From NCBI RefSeq assembly GCF_020400605.1, contig NZ_JAINRD010000013.1, positions 124,001 to 188,000 on the forward strand: a DNA stretch of 64,000 nucleotides, read 5' to 3'. Positions 36,876-45,680 of the stretch are shown here, in pieces; positions within the stretch are counted from its first letter, which is position 1; every line of letters begins with the position of its first letter. The position numbers were made by a program, and so were the translations under genes. Source of the stretch: Streptomyces aculeolatus. Its GTDB lineage: Bacteria > Actinomycetota > Actinomycetes > Streptomycetales > Streptomycetaceae. The notes beneath the pieces are model-generated. The model had not been told where the DNA came from and searched no databases. It was given only the letters and a program-made list of their open reading frames with translations.

Positions 36876-37692
36876 TCTAGCCTCGGACGGCGAGGACCGC
36901 GGCGCGCCCGAGCCGCACCGGGCCCGCGCCATGGCGGAGTCGTTCGGCGCGGACCCCGCCCGCTACGACCGCACGCGCCCCCGCTACCCGGCCCGGTTCC
37001 TCGCCCGTATCGCCGGAGACGGCGGCGGCGCCGTCCTCGACGTCGGCACGGGCACCGGCATCGTCGCCCGCCAACTCGTCGCGGGCGGCTGCCGGGTGCT
37101 CGGCCTCGACGTCGACGCCCGCATGGCCGCGTACGCGCGGGAGGGCGGACTGGACGTCGAGGTCGCCCCGTTCGAGGAGTGGGACCCCGCGGGCCGCCGC
37201 TTCGACACCGTCGTCGCGGGCCAGACCTGGCACTGGATCGACCCGGTCGCGGGCGCCGCCAAGGCCGCCGGGGTGCTGCGCCCCGGGGGCAGGTTCGCCG
37301 CGTTCTGGAACGTCTCCCGGCCCGCCCCCGACGTGGCCGAGGCCCTCGGCGCCGCCTTCCGCGACGCCCTGCCGGGCGCGCCCCTCAACCCCTGGAGCCG
37401 CACGGCCCTCGACGGCTACTCGGCGATCGTCGACAGGACGGCGGACGGCATCCGGGCGGCGGGCGCCTTCGGCGAACCGGAGGAGTGGCGGCACGGGTGG
37501 GAATGCACGTACACCCGCGACGAGTGGCTGGACCAACTCCCCACGGGCGGCGGAATGGCCCTCCTGACCCCGGCCCAGCGGACCGCCCTGCTCGACGCCA
37601 CGGCGGCGGCGGTCGACGGCCTCGGCGGGCGGTTTCCGATGGGGTACACGGCCCTGGCGGTGACCGCGGTGGTGCCGCCGGGGCGGAGTTAG
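36868..37692 (+). CDS. class I SAM-dependent methyltransferase
   Basis: A 274-aa protein. Motif I is VLDVGTGTGIVARQL (residues about 50-64), then VLGLDVDARM and the conserved AGQTWHWIDP and VLRPGGRFAAFWN motifs of the methyltransferase type 11 group. The start at 36868 has no ribosome site and lies inside an operator, suggesting a leaderless transcript; an ATG at 36931 (MAESFGADPARYDR) is the alternative. The substrate is unknown. Confidence 0.82.
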   Translation: MPTLASDGEDRGAPEPHRARAMAESFGADPARYDRTRPRYPARFLARIAGDGGGAVLDVGTGTGIVARQLVAGGCRVLGLDVDARMAAYAREGGLDVEVAPFEEWDPAGRRFDTVVAGQTWHWIDPVAGAAKAAGVLRPGGRFAAFWNVSRPAPDVAEALGAAFRDALPGAPLNPWSRTALDGYSAIVDRTADGIRAAGAFGEPEEWRHGWECTYTRDEWLDQLPTGGGMALLTPAQRTALLDATAAAVDGLGGRFPMGYTALAVTAVVPPGRS

Positions 37693-37701
37693 CCTGGCGG
37701 G

Positions 37702-38199
37702 GTGATCGAAACCGAACGGCTCCTGCTGCGACCGCTGACGATGGACGATGTCGACGCCTTCGTGGCGCTGCACGCCGACGAGCGGGTGAACAGGTTCGTG
37801 GGCGCGTACTCGCGCGAGCAGGCGCGCGAGCGGCTGGCCGCGGTCGAGCGGCAGTGGGCGGAACGCGGCCACGGGCTGTGCGCCGTCGAGCTGAAGGACG
37901 GCGGCGGGTTCATCGGCCGGGTGGGGCTGAACTACTGGGCGGAGCTGGACGAGGTCGAACTCGGCTGGACCCTGGCGGCGGAGTCCTGGGGCCGCGGCTA
38001 CGCGACCGAGGCGGCCCGCGCGTGCCTGGAGTGGGGGTTCGCGACGCTGGCCGAGGAGTACTTCATCGCGCTGATCCGCCCGGCGAACACGGCGTCGGCC
38101 CGGGTGGCGGAGCGCCTGGGGTTCGCGCCGCGGCGGGAGGAGACGTTCATGGGCAACAGGGTGACGGTCTACGCCGTGGACGCCCCGCCCCCGGCCTGA
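37702..38199 (+). CDS. GNAT-family N-acetyltransferase (RimJ/RimL-like)
   Basis: A 165-aa protein starting at a GTG 9 bp after the methyltransferase stop, so probably co-transcribed. It opens with IETERLLLRPLTMDD, has the acetyl-CoA loop ESWGRGYATEAARACLEWGF, and ends with PANTASARVAERLGF, the standard RimJ/RimL-type signatures. The target amine is unknown. Confidence 0.88.
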   Translation: MIETERLLLRPLTMDDVDAFVALHADERVNRFVGAYSREQARERLAAVERQWAERGHGLCAVELKDGGGFIGRVGLNYWAELDEVELGWTLAAESWGRGYATEAARACLEWGFATLAEEYFIALIRPANTASARVAERLGFAPRREETFMGNRVTVYAVDAPPPA

Positions 38200-38229
38200 C
38201 CGCCGGGCCGGCGAGGCCGGTGCGGTGGT

Positions 38230-38269
38230 GCGCCCCGCCACCGGGGGGCCGTTCGCGGTGGCGGGGCGC
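38230..38269. terminator. hairpin terminator
   Basis: A 13-bp perfect inverted repeat (38230-38242 and 38257-38269; arm GCGCCCCGCCACC) lies between the convergent GNAT and LPMO genes. Confidence 0.75.
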
Positions 38270-38293
38270 GGTCCGTACCCGTGCGTGGGGCGC

Positions 38294-38998
38294 TTACGCG
38301 CAGGGGCCGAGGTCCTCCCACACGCCGCTGCCGGCGCCGGGCGTCTCGCCCTGGGTCCACCACTTGGCGCGCCAGGTGTGGCCGTTGTGGGTGACCTGGT
38401 TGCCGCCGTTGTACACGGAACCCGCGCTCCAGGGCGCCGCGGTGCACTGGTCGGGGTCGCCGGGGCCCGGGTCGCCACCGCCGCCGCCGATGTTGACGTC
38501 GATGCAGGAGTAGAAGGCGTTGCCCGTGTCGTAGACGTTCCACACGGCCAGGACCTTCTGCTTGCCGCTGAAGTTGCCGAAGTTCACGTTGTGGTACACG
38601 TCGGCGGGAGGCTGGGCACCCCCGTCGTTGAACTCGGCGATCTTCGTGCCGCCGATGAAGTACTGCCAGGTGCTGGTGCGGTGGCGGGCGGTGATGTGCC
38701 AGCTGAACGTGGTCGAGCCGGCGACCGGGTTGACGCGCCAGCCCTTGCTGTCGTCGTTCAGCTCGGCGAACTGGCCGTTGCCGCCGCTACAGCTCGTCAG
38801 GCCCTTCGGCCCTTCGACGCTCTGCGGCTCGTACTTGATCTGCCCGCAGTTCACGACGCCCGCCGCGCACTGGTCCTGCCGGCTCGACGGGGACGTGACC
38901 CAGCCGTGGGCGTTGGCGGAGGGGGCGGGGAGGCTCAGGGCCAGGACGGGGGCGACTGCCGCGCCGACCGCTGCCGCCAGTCTTCGTTTCGTGTGCAT
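38294..38998 (-). CDS. secreted AA10 lytic polysaccharide monooxygenase with chitin-binding module
   Basis: A 234-aa protein starting at the ATG at 38998 (AGGAG upstream). A signal peptide ends SANA|H, exposing His31 as the mature N-terminus, the first ligand of the copper histidine brace. The AA10 domain includes RQDQCAAG, HITARHRTSTWQYF and the closing YSCIDVNI. A Gly/Pro linker leads to a C-terminal CBM5/12 module (APWSAGSVYNGGNQVTHNG, AKWWTQGETP). It oxidatively cleaves crystalline chitin or cellulose outside the cell. DasR-like sites upstream favour chitin. Confidence 0.92.
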   Translation of the reverse strand: MHTKRRLAAAVGAAVAPVLALSLPAPSANAHGWVTSPSSRQDQCAAGVVNCGQIKYEPQSVEGPKGLTSCSGGNGQFAELNDDSKGWRVNPVAGSTTFSWHITARHRTSTWQYFIGGTKIAEFNDGGAQPPADVYHNVNFGNFSGKQKVLAVWNVYDTGNAFYSCIDVNIGGGGGDPGPGDPDQCTAAPWSAGSVYNGGNQVTHNGHTWRAKWWTQGETPGAGSGVWEDLGPCA

Positions 38999-39114
38999 GT
39001 CAACTCCTGGGCTCGCGTGACATGGGGGGACGCGCATGTGGCCACGGTTGGTCCAGCGGGTCGCCGTCGCGCGCGCCGCGTTCGCGCGCCGTCGACTGCG
39101 GGTCGGCGACCTGT

Positions 39115-39130
39115 GTTGGTCTAGACCTTA
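39115..39130. promoter_or_regulatory. DasR-responsive element (dre) upstream of the LPMO gene
   Basis: GTTGGTCTAGACCTTA contains the TGGTCTAGACC core of the DasR consensus ACTGGTCTAGACCAGT. It lies about 120 bp before the LPMO start. DasR is the GlcNAc-sensing repressor of chitin genes in Streptomyces. Confidence 0.75.
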
Positions 39131-39186
39131 GCGGCTGTCGGGTCGCGGTCAAGGGGGCATGGCCCACCAAGTCCGCACGCGACTCC

Positions 39187-39202
39187 ACTGGTCTGGACAA
39201 GA
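39187..39202. promoter_or_regulatory. second, weaker DasR-like site
   Basis: ACTGGTCTGGACAAGA matches the first half of the DasR consensus perfectly and the second half partly. It lies 57 bp upstream of the first site and just beyond the end of the PH-domain gene. Confidence 0.5.
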
Positions 39203-39206
39203 CCGC

Positions 39207-40901
39207 TCACCGCTCATCTCCCCCGTCCCGTACGGGAGTCGGGCCCCGAGCCGGGCCCCGCTCGGCCGCGGCACCGCCCCCGGCCAGGAACGGCGTCAGC
39301 AGCTCGGGCACCGCCTCCGCCGCGAACCGCAGCCCCTGCGCCTCTCCCACGTCGTACGCCGCGTACGCCTGCGCCCCCGCCGCCGTCGTCGCCCGCAGCG
39401 TCACCAGCCCCGCCCGCCGCTGGAACGGCGACTGCCGCACCGTCCAGCCGACCACCCCGTCCCGGCGCAGCGCCACCGTGGCCCGCCGCAGGGTGCCGCT
39501 GCGCACGACCAGATACGGGCCCGCGAGCCCGTGCCCCAGGCTGCGGTACGCGTCCCGCGCCAGCAGCGCCGCCGCCGGCAGCAGCACCGCGGCCGTCACC
39601 GCCCCCGCGTACACCAGACCCCGTACCGACAGCGCCGCCCCCAGCGCCACCAGCACCGCCACCGGCACCAGCGCCGCGCCCAGCGACCAGCGCAGCCGCC
39701 GCGCCAGCGCGGCCCGCGGGTGCGCGGCCAGCTCCGGCCGGGTCAGCGCGACGGGCGTGCGGAGCACCCGGGCCGCCACCTCGTCGGCGACGGCGCGCGG
39801 GGCGGCGGGCAGCAGGGCGTTGAGGTCGTCGTCCTCACTGTCCTTGCGGGACAGGCCGGTCGCCACCGCCTCCACCCGGGCCGCGCCCGACAGCCGCACG
39901 CCCAGCGGCTCGACGACGGCGACGCCGCGCAGCCGCGCCTCCTCCAGCGATATCGACCGGGTCGTCAGCAGCCCGCGGCGGACGCGCAGAGTGCCGTCCG
40001 GCTCGCGCTCCAGCCGGTGGCTCCACCACATCTCGGTCCACAGCCCGAGCGAACCCGCGAACCCCGTCACCAGTGCGATCGCCCCCAGGGCCAGCACCGT
40101 CCACAGCGCCGGCAGCGGGCTGAAGGTGTCCCGGACCCAGTCGACGACCGTCTCCTCCGCCCCGAACCACTGGCTCACCTGCATCACCGCGCCCCAGCCG
40201 GTGAGCGCGAGGAGCGGGGTGAGGAAGGAGAGGGGCGCGTAGCGGATCCAGCCGGGGGAGAGGGCGGCGAGCCGCGGGTCGTCGTCGGCGGGTGCGGCCG
40301 CCGTGGCCCGGCGGAGGAGTTCGCGGCGCAGCGACTCGCCCTCCGCGCGCCGCACCGGGGCCAGTTGCAGCGCGGACTCGCCGGCGGCGGCCTGGTCGCC
40401 GGTGCCGATGCGGACCTTGACCAGCCCGAGGAGCCGGAGCAGGGGGTGTGCGGTGAGGTCGACGGTGCGGATCCGGTCGCGGGGGAGGGAGCGCCGGTTG
40501 GTGAACAGCACGCCGGTACGCAGCTCGACGCGCTCGGCGCCGACGCGGTAGCGGGTGTGGCGCAGCCGCAGCGCATCCACGGCGAGCCCGCCGCCGAGGA
40601 GCAGCGCGGACCCGGCCAGCACCCAGGCCACGGCGGCGCGGAAGTCGAGGTGCGCGGCGAGCCCGGCGCCGACGGGGACGCCGGCGCCGAAGGCGGCGCC
40701 GAGGAGGAGCTGGGCGGTGACGAGGAGGGACCGGCGGTCGAGCCGCCGCCAGCGGGGGGACGGGTCGTCGGGAGCGCCGGGGCCGGGGGCCGGGTCGGCG
40801 GGGGCGGTGTCGGCCGGGGTACGCGGACCCGGCGGGACCGCGGCGGGCGTCGCGGTCCGCTCCGCGGGCCCGCCCGCGGCGGCCGTACCCGCGTCCGTCA
40901 C
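39207..40901 (-). CDS. PH-domain membrane protein (YdbT-like)
   Basis: A 564-aa protein starting at a GTG that overlaps the stop of the partner gene (GTGA). After a Pro/Ala-rich N-terminus come paired hydrophobic helices (LLVTAQLLLGAAFGAGV, AVAWVLAGSALLLGG) and three bacterial PH (bPH2) repeats, each with the RIRTVDL / SLEEARL type motif. The YdbS/YdbT pair is widespread in Gram-positives. Its function is still unclear, with roles in envelope homeostasis proposed. Confidence 0.8.
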   Translation of the reverse strand: MTDAGTAAAGGPAERTATPAAVPPGPRTPADTAPADPAPGPGAPDDPSPRWRRLDRRSLLVTAQLLLGAAFGAGVPVGAGLAAHLDFRAAVAWVLAGSALLLGGGLAVDALRLRHTRYRVGAERVELRTGVLFTNRRSLPRDRIRTVDLTAHPLLRLLGLVKVRIGTGDQAAAGESALQLAPVRRAEGESLRRELLRRATAAAPADDDPRLAALSPGWIRYAPLSFLTPLLALTGWGAVMQVSQWFGAEETVVDWVRDTFSPLPALWTVLALGAIALVTGFAGSLGLWTEMWWSHRLEREPDGTLRVRRGLLTTRSISLEEARLRGVAVVEPLGVRLSGAARVEAVATGLSRKDSEDDDLNALLPAAPRAVADEVAARVLRTPVALTRPELAAHPRAALARRLRWSLGAALVPVAVLVALGAALSVRGLVYAGAVTAAVLLPAAALLARDAYRSLGHGLAGPYLVVRSGTLRRATVALRRDGVVGWTVRQSPFQRRAGLVTLRATTAAGAQAYAAYDVGEAQGLRFAAEAVPELLTPFLAGGGAAAERGPARGPTPVRDGGDER

Positions 40902-41431
40902 GTCGCGTCCCCCGGGGTCTTCTGCGTCGCCAGCGCCAACTGCTCCGCCAGCTCAGCCGCCTCCTCGTGGTCCAGCGCCTCGATCCGCAGCGCGCCCTTC
41001 GCCGACGCCGTCGTCACCGTCACCGCCGCAAGACCGAACGCCCGCTGCAGCGGCCCTCGTTCGGTGTCCACCGTCTGGATGCGCGACATCGGCGCGATCC
41101 GCGAGTCGACCCAGAAGAAGCCGGTACGCACGTACACCGCGTCGTCCGTGACCTCCCACCGGTGCACGCGGTAGTACCACGCCGGCAGCCCGAACCCCGC
41201 GACCAGCCCCGCCGCCGCCACCCCCGCGGCGGCCACCAGCAGCCAGGCCCTGGCCGGCCCGACCAGCGCGCCCAGCACCCCGAGCACCGCGACCGGCACG
41301 GCCGCCGCCAGCAGCAGCCGCGTACGCCACCAGGCGACGGCCCGGCGGTCCACCCGGTGGTGCGGCGGCCGCAGCCGCGGCCCCGCCGGGTCCGGGACCC
41401 GGTCCTCTCGATCTACGCCCACGATCTGCAC
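40898..41431 (-). CDS. PH-domain membrane protein (YdbS-like)
   Basis: A 177-aa protein with two transmembrane helices (residues about 38-58 and 62-82) followed by one bPH2 domain (YYRVHRWEVTDDAVYVRTGFF, RIQTVDTERGPLQRAFG). GTG at 41431 has AGGA about 7 nt upstream; a GTG at 41422 is possible. It is translationally coupled to the larger YdbT-like partner, with which it presumably forms a membrane complex. Confidence 0.82.
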   Translation of the reverse strand: MQIVGVDREDRVPDPAGPRLRPPHHRVDRRAVAWWRTRLLLAAAVPVAVLGVLGALVGPARAWLLVAAAGVAAAGLVAGFGLPAWYYRVHRWEVTDDAVYVRTGFFWVDSRIAPMSRIQTVDTERGPLQRAFGLAAVTVTTASAKGALRIEALDHEEAAELAEQLALATQKTPGDAT

Positions 41432-41453
41432 CGTACGTCCTGCCGCCGGGACG

Positions 41454-42683
41454 TCACCGCTGGGTACGCACCGTTCCGGCCGCGGCGGCGGGCTCGTACT
41501 GCTCCAGGAAGAGCTTGCCGACGAGCGCGCCGCGGGTGGAGACGCCGGTCTTGTCGAAGACGGCCTTGATGTGGTCGCGCACGGTGTGCGGGGAGAGGAA
41601 CAGCTCGGCGGCGATGCCCTCGGTGGCCAGGCCGCGGGCGAGGAGGCGGGTGATCTCCAGCTCGCGGGCGGTCAGTTCGTACGCGTCGGCGAGGAGCGGG
41701 GCGATCTCGGCGGCGGCCGCGGGCTCGATGACGACGGCGGTGGACTGGGGGGAGCCGTCGGCGCCGTGGAGGCAGGAGGCGTGGCAGGTGAGCCACCGTC
41801 CGGCGGCGGTACGGAGGCGGATGCGGGGCGCGGCGGCGGCCGGGTCCGCACCGGCCGTGGCGGCGCGGGCCGTCGCGGCGCGGGCCTGGAGCACGACCCC
41901 GTGCAGCCACGCCGGCACCGCGAGGCCCAGCGCCGACGCCCGCGCGGGCCCGGGCGGGAGCCCGGCGAGGTGGTGGCGGGCGGCGGCGTTGGCGGAGACG
42001 AGGCGGGCATCGGCGTCGAAGAGCAGGAGCCCGGGCTCGCCGCCCCCACGGAACTCCCCGTTCCGTACGGCCTGCGCGCCGCCCGCCGGGCCGGCGGTGC
42101 CCGTGTCCGCCGTCTCCGCCCGGTCCGTACGCGCGGCCACCGGCTCCGCGTACGAGCGCAGCCGCCGGGCCAGCGGCGTCGTCAGCCCCGCGACCACCCG
42201 CTCCTCCGCCGCGCTGAACGGCGCCCGCCCGCGCGCCCGGAACAGGCTCAGGTGCCCCTGCGGCCGGCCGCCCACCCGCAGCACCGCCCGCAGCTCGTCG
42301 TCGAGCCCCCGCGGCCGGAGGAACTGGCGGTATATCGCCGCCCGTTCCGGCTCCCCGCCCGTCGACGCGCTCAGCGCCGCGACCGGCACCCGGGCCAGCG
42401 CCAGCTCCGCGAAGCGGTTGACGCGCTCGTCGAACAGCTCGCACTCCCAGTAGTCCCAGCAGCCGCGCTTGTCGGTGTTCTCGGTGCGTACGGGCGCGGT
42501 CATCAGCCCTGTCGCCGGGTCGGTGGCACGCCAGACGGCGGCGTCGTACGGCAGCAGCCGGCGCAGCTGCGCCGACACGTCGGCGAAGAGCGCGAGCGCG
42601 TCGGGCGCGCGGTCGGCGCGCGCGAGCAGCTCGCCGCGCACCGCGCCGCGCGCGGCCGGGGTCAGGACAGCGGGTGTCGGCAC
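41454..42683 (-). CDS. LuxR-family regulator with GAF/PAS-like sensor
   Basis: A 409-aa protein. I chose the GTG at 42683 with GGAGG 9 nt upstream. The N-terminal half (RLLPYDAAVWRATDPATGLM) looks like a GAF-type sensor, the middle (LLLFDADARLVSANAAARHHL) like a PAS fold, and the last 65 residues form a LuxR HTH (LTARELEITRLLARGLATEGIAAELFLSPHTVRDHI). It is divergent, over 100 bp, from an FAD oxidase/MFS gene pair, which it probably controls. Confidence 0.85.
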   Translation of the reverse strand: MPTPAVLTPAARGAVRGELLARADRAPDALALFADVSAQLRRLLPYDAAVWRATDPATGLMTAPVRTENTDKRGCWDYWECELFDERVNRFAELALARVPVAALSASTGGEPERAAIYRQFLRPRGLDDELRAVLRVGGRPQGHLSLFRARGRAPFSAAEERVVAGLTTPLARRLRSYAEPVAARTDRAETADTGTAGPAGGAQAVRNGEFRGGGEPGLLLFDADARLVSANAAARHHLAGLPPGPARASALGLAVPAWLHGVVLQARAATARAATAGADPAAAAPRIRLRTAAGRWLTCHASCLHGADGSPQSTAVVIEPAAAAEIAPLLADAYELTARELEITRLLARGLATEGIAAELFLSPHTVRDHIKAVFDKTGVSTRGALVGKLFLEQYEPAAAAGTVRTQR

Positions 42684-42783
42684 GGTCGGCCACCTCCGCC
42701 ACGGACAACGGCCGGGGGCGTCCCGCGGATTCCCCTCAATCGGGGGATGGGTTGGCACGGGCGGCGGGCGGAGGGTCGCGGAC

Positions 42784-44163
42784 ATGGAGTTCATGCAGTT
42801 CAGGCCGGGTGAGTCCGGCTACGAGACGGAGTTGGCCGGGTTCGACCGGATCGTGTCCCACCGGCCCGCGGCGGTCGCCGCCGTGCGGTCGGTGGCGGAG
42901 GTGCGTGCCGCCGTGCGGTACGCCGTGCAGCGCGGGATGCCGGTGGCCGTGCAGTCGACCGGCCACGGTCCCGCGGCGGCGGTGGGCGGGGATTCCCTGC
43001 TGCTGTCGGTGCGGCGGCTGCGGGGCGTGCACGTCGACCCCGCGGCCCGTACCGCGCGGATCGCCGCCGGCACCCGCTGGCAGGAGGTCGTCGACGCCGC
43101 GGCCCCGCACGGCCTCGCCCCGCTGTGCGGCTCGTCGCCGCTGGTCGGCGTCGTCGGCTACACGCTGGGCGGCGGCCTCGGCCCGCTCGCCCGCACCTGC
43201 GGCTACGCGGCGGACCAGGTCACGGCGGTGTCGCTGGTGACCGCGGACGGGCGGCTGCGGGAGGTCACCGCGGAGCGGGAGCCGGAGCTGTTCTGGGCGC
43301 TGCGCGGGGGCGGGAAGAGCGGGTTCGGGGTGGTGACGGCGCTGACGTTCCGGCTGCCGCCGGTGGCGCGGCTGTACGGGGGCGGGCTGCGGTTCGCGGG
43401 CGCGGACGCGGCGGCGGTGCTGGGCGCGTGGCGGCGGGTGACGCGGGCGGCGCCGGAGGCGCTGACGACGTCGCTGGCGCTGCTGCGGGTACCGCGGGAC
43501 GGGGGGCTCGCGGTGCACGTGCGGGTGGCGGTGGCGGCGGAGCAGGGGCGGGAGCCGGAGCAGGGGCTGGAGTCGCTGGGGGAGGAGTTGGTACGTCCCC
43601 TGCGGGAGGCGGCGCCGGCGTTCGCGGACACGGTACGGATACGCCCGTACCGCACGGTCGCGGAGATCCACGAGGACCCGGTGGAGCCGATGCCGTACCA
43701 CGAACGCGGCATCCTGCTGCGGGAGTTCGACGCCGCCGCGGAAGCCGCGCTGCTGGCGTCCGCGGGCCCGGGGGCGGAGTGCGCCGACTGGGCGGTGGAA
43801 CTGCGCCACCTCGGCGGGGCGGCGGGCCGGGCCCCTGCGGTACCGAGCGCGGTGGGCAGCCGGGCGGCGGCGTTCACCCTGACGACGCTGACGCCACCGG
43901 ACGCGGACAGCGGGGTGCGGACGGCACTGGCCCCTTGGTCGACGGGCGGCCGGTACGTCAACTTCCTCGCGGGCCCGGGAACGGAGCGGCTGACGGCGGA
44001 GGCGTACGACGCGGAGACGTACGCGCGCCTGCGGGCGGTGAAGCGGAAGTACGACCCGGAGAACGTCTTCCGCCACGGCCACGCGTTGCCTCCGGCGGCA
44101 ACCGGGGCGCAGCGGACCGCCCCGGCAAGCGCCACCGCTCGCCCCCACCGGAGGGTCTCGTGA
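42784..44163 (+). CDS. FAD-linked (berberine-bridge-type) oxidase
   Basis: A 459-aa protein; GGAGGG lies 8 nt upstream of the ATG. It has a PCMH FAD-binding fold (AVQSTGHGPAAAVGGDSLLLS, GVVGYTLGGGLGPLARTCG) and the C-terminal BBE motif RLRAVKRKYDPENVFRHGHAL. The loop equivalent to the 8-alpha-histidyl site reads STGHGP, so His covalent attachment is possible; a clear second Cys attachment residue was not identified. The substrate is unknown. It overlaps the MFS gene, suggesting oxidation and export of the same compound. Confidence 0.85.
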   Translation: MEFMQFRPGESGYETELAGFDRIVSHRPAAVAAVRSVAEVRAAVRYAVQRGMPVAVQSTGHGPAAAVGGDSLLLSVRRLRGVHVDPAARTARIAAGTRWQEVVDAAAPHGLAPLCGSSPLVGVVGYTLGGGLGPLARTCGYAADQVTAVSLVTADGRLREVTAEREPELFWALRGGGKSGFGVVTALTFRLPPVARLYGGGLRFAGADAAAVLGAWRRVTRAAPEALTTSLALLRVPRDGGLAVHVRVAVAAEQGREPEQGLESLGEELVRPLREAAPAFADTVRIRPYRTVAEIHEDPVEPMPYHERGILLREFDAAAEAALLASAGPGAECADWAVELRHLGGAAGRAPAVPSAVGSRAAAFTLTTLTPPDADSGVRTALAPWSTGGRYVNFLAGPGTERLTAEAYDAETYARLRAVKRKYDPENVFRHGHALPPAATGAQRTAPASATARPHRRVS

Positions 44164-45491
44164 GCGCCCCCGCGGCGTCCGCCGCCACCGTGCCCGCGGC
44201 GCGGTCCGTCGGGATGCGGCTCGGGGCGCTCTTCGGGCCCGCCGTCTTCGGCGTGACCGCCGCCGGCGTCGCGCTGCCCGACGTGGCGCGCGGGCTCGAC
44301 GCCTCGCCGACCGCCGCCACCTGGGTGCTCACCGCCCACGCCCTCGCCCTCGGCGTCGGCACCGCACTCGCCGGGCGGCTCGCCGACTCCCTCGGCGTCC
44401 GGCGCATCCTGGCCGCCGGTGCCGCGGTGCTCGCCGTCGGCGCCGTCGTGTGCCTGCTCGCGCCCTCCCTCGAAGTGCTGGTCGCCGGGCGGTTCGTGCT
44501 CGCCGCCGGGTCCGGCGCGATGACGTCCGGCGCGCTGGCGCTCACCGCCGCCACCGCGGCCGAGCGGCGCGCGCAGGTGCTCGCCGTCTTCGGTGCCGTG
44601 ATGGCCGTCTGCTCGGCCGCCGCGACGCTCGCCGGCGGCGTGGTCACGGAGTGGGCCGGCTGGCGGCCCACTCTCGTACTGCCCGCGCTCTCCCTCCTCG
44701 CCCTCCCGTTCTGCCTGCGCCTCGCACCCCCGCGCGGCGGCTCGGGCCGGGCGCCCGACCTGCCCGGCGCCGCGCTCCTCACCCTCACCGCCGCCGGGCT
44801 GCTCATCCTCATCCAGGCCACGACGCTCGACCTGCCGCCCGCCGCGGCCGCCGCCACCGCGGGGGTGCTGCTCGTCGCGGGTACGGGCTGCGCGGTCCGC
44901 ACCGTGCGGCGGCCCGCCGGCTTCGTGCCGTACGACCTCGTGCGCGACCCGCTGTTCCGGCGGGCCGCGGCGACGGGCGCGGGGGTGTACGCGGGGCTGT
45001 TCGGCGCGATGTACGCGGTGCCGCAGTTGCTCGTTCGGGACCACGGCTGGAGCGTCTTCGCCGTCGGCGGCTGGCTGCTGCCCGGCGCGGTGGCCGGCGC
45101 GGCGCTGTCGCGGGCGGCGAGCCGGCTGGGGCCGCGCGGCGCGCGGCTGCCCGCGGTGGTGGGGGCGGTCGCGGCGGTGCTGCTGGGGGCGGCGGCGCTG
45201 ACCGGGGAGCCCGCGGTGCTGGTGGTGGGTACGTCGGCGGCACTGGCGGCGTTCGCGGTGACGCAGGTGGTGCTGACGGGGCTGCTGTCCGCGCACCTGG
45301 CGCCGGAGCGGCGCGGGGGTGCGCTGTCGCTGCTGAACCTGGCGTTCTTCGTGGGCGGCGGCGCGGGTTCGGCCGCGGCGGGGGCGCTGGCGGACGCGGA
45401 GAGCCTTTCGGTGGCGCTGGCGGTGGTCGCGGCGTTCCCGCTCACGGCGGCGGCCGCGGCGGTGCGGGCGCGGGGCACGGACGGGGGGTGA
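44160..45491 (+). CDS. MFS transporter
   Basis: A 443-aa protein starting at a GTG overlapping the oxidase stop (GTGA), with GGAGGG upstream. It has about 12-14 hydrophobic segments and the motif A region GRLADSLGVRRIL between helices 2 and 3, plus GAVMAVCSAAATLAGGVVTEWAGWRP, a motif C-like antiporter signature. It is typical of drug-proton antiporters. It is likely under the divergent LuxR regulator. Confidence 0.88.
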   Translation: MSAPAASAATVPAARSVGMRLGALFGPAVFGVTAAGVALPDVARGLDASPTAATWVLTAHALALGVGTALAGRLADSLGVRRILAAGAAVLAVGAVVCLLAPSLEVLVAGRFVLAAGSGAMTSGALALTAATAAERRAQVLAVFGAVMAVCSAAATLAGGVVTEWAGWRPTLVLPALSLLALPFCLRLAPPRGGSGRAPDLPGAALLTLTAAGLLILIQATTLDLPPAAAAATAGVLLVAGTGCAVRTVRRPAGFVPYDLVRDPLFRRAAATGAGVYAGLFGAMYAVPQLLVRDHGWSVFAVGGWLLPGAVAGAALSRAASRLGPRGARLPAVVGAVAAVLLGAAALTGEPAVLVVGTSAALAAFAVTQVVLTGLLSAHLAPERRGGALSLLNLAFFVGGGAGSAAAGALADAESLSVALAVVAAFPLTAAAAAVRARGTDGG

Positions 45492-45500
45492 GGAGGCGAA

Positions 45501-45529
45501 CGGTCCGCGGGCGGGTGGCCCGCGGACCG
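45501..45529. terminator. hairpin terminator
   Basis: A perfect 12-bp stem (45501-45512 and 45518-45529; arm CGGTCCGCGGGC) with a 5-nt loop lies just after the MFS gene. No gene is visible between it and 45680. Confidence 0.8.
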
Positions 45530-45680
45530 CTGCGTTCGCGGCCCTCCGGCGGCGCGGCGACTCGCACCGAGGGCCCGTACGGAAGCCTCCGACGACCCGC
45601 CCCGACCGCCCACCCGTCCCCGACCGCCCGTCCCCGACGGCTCGTACGACGACCCGTCCGGTGCCCTCCCGGCGAACCCG

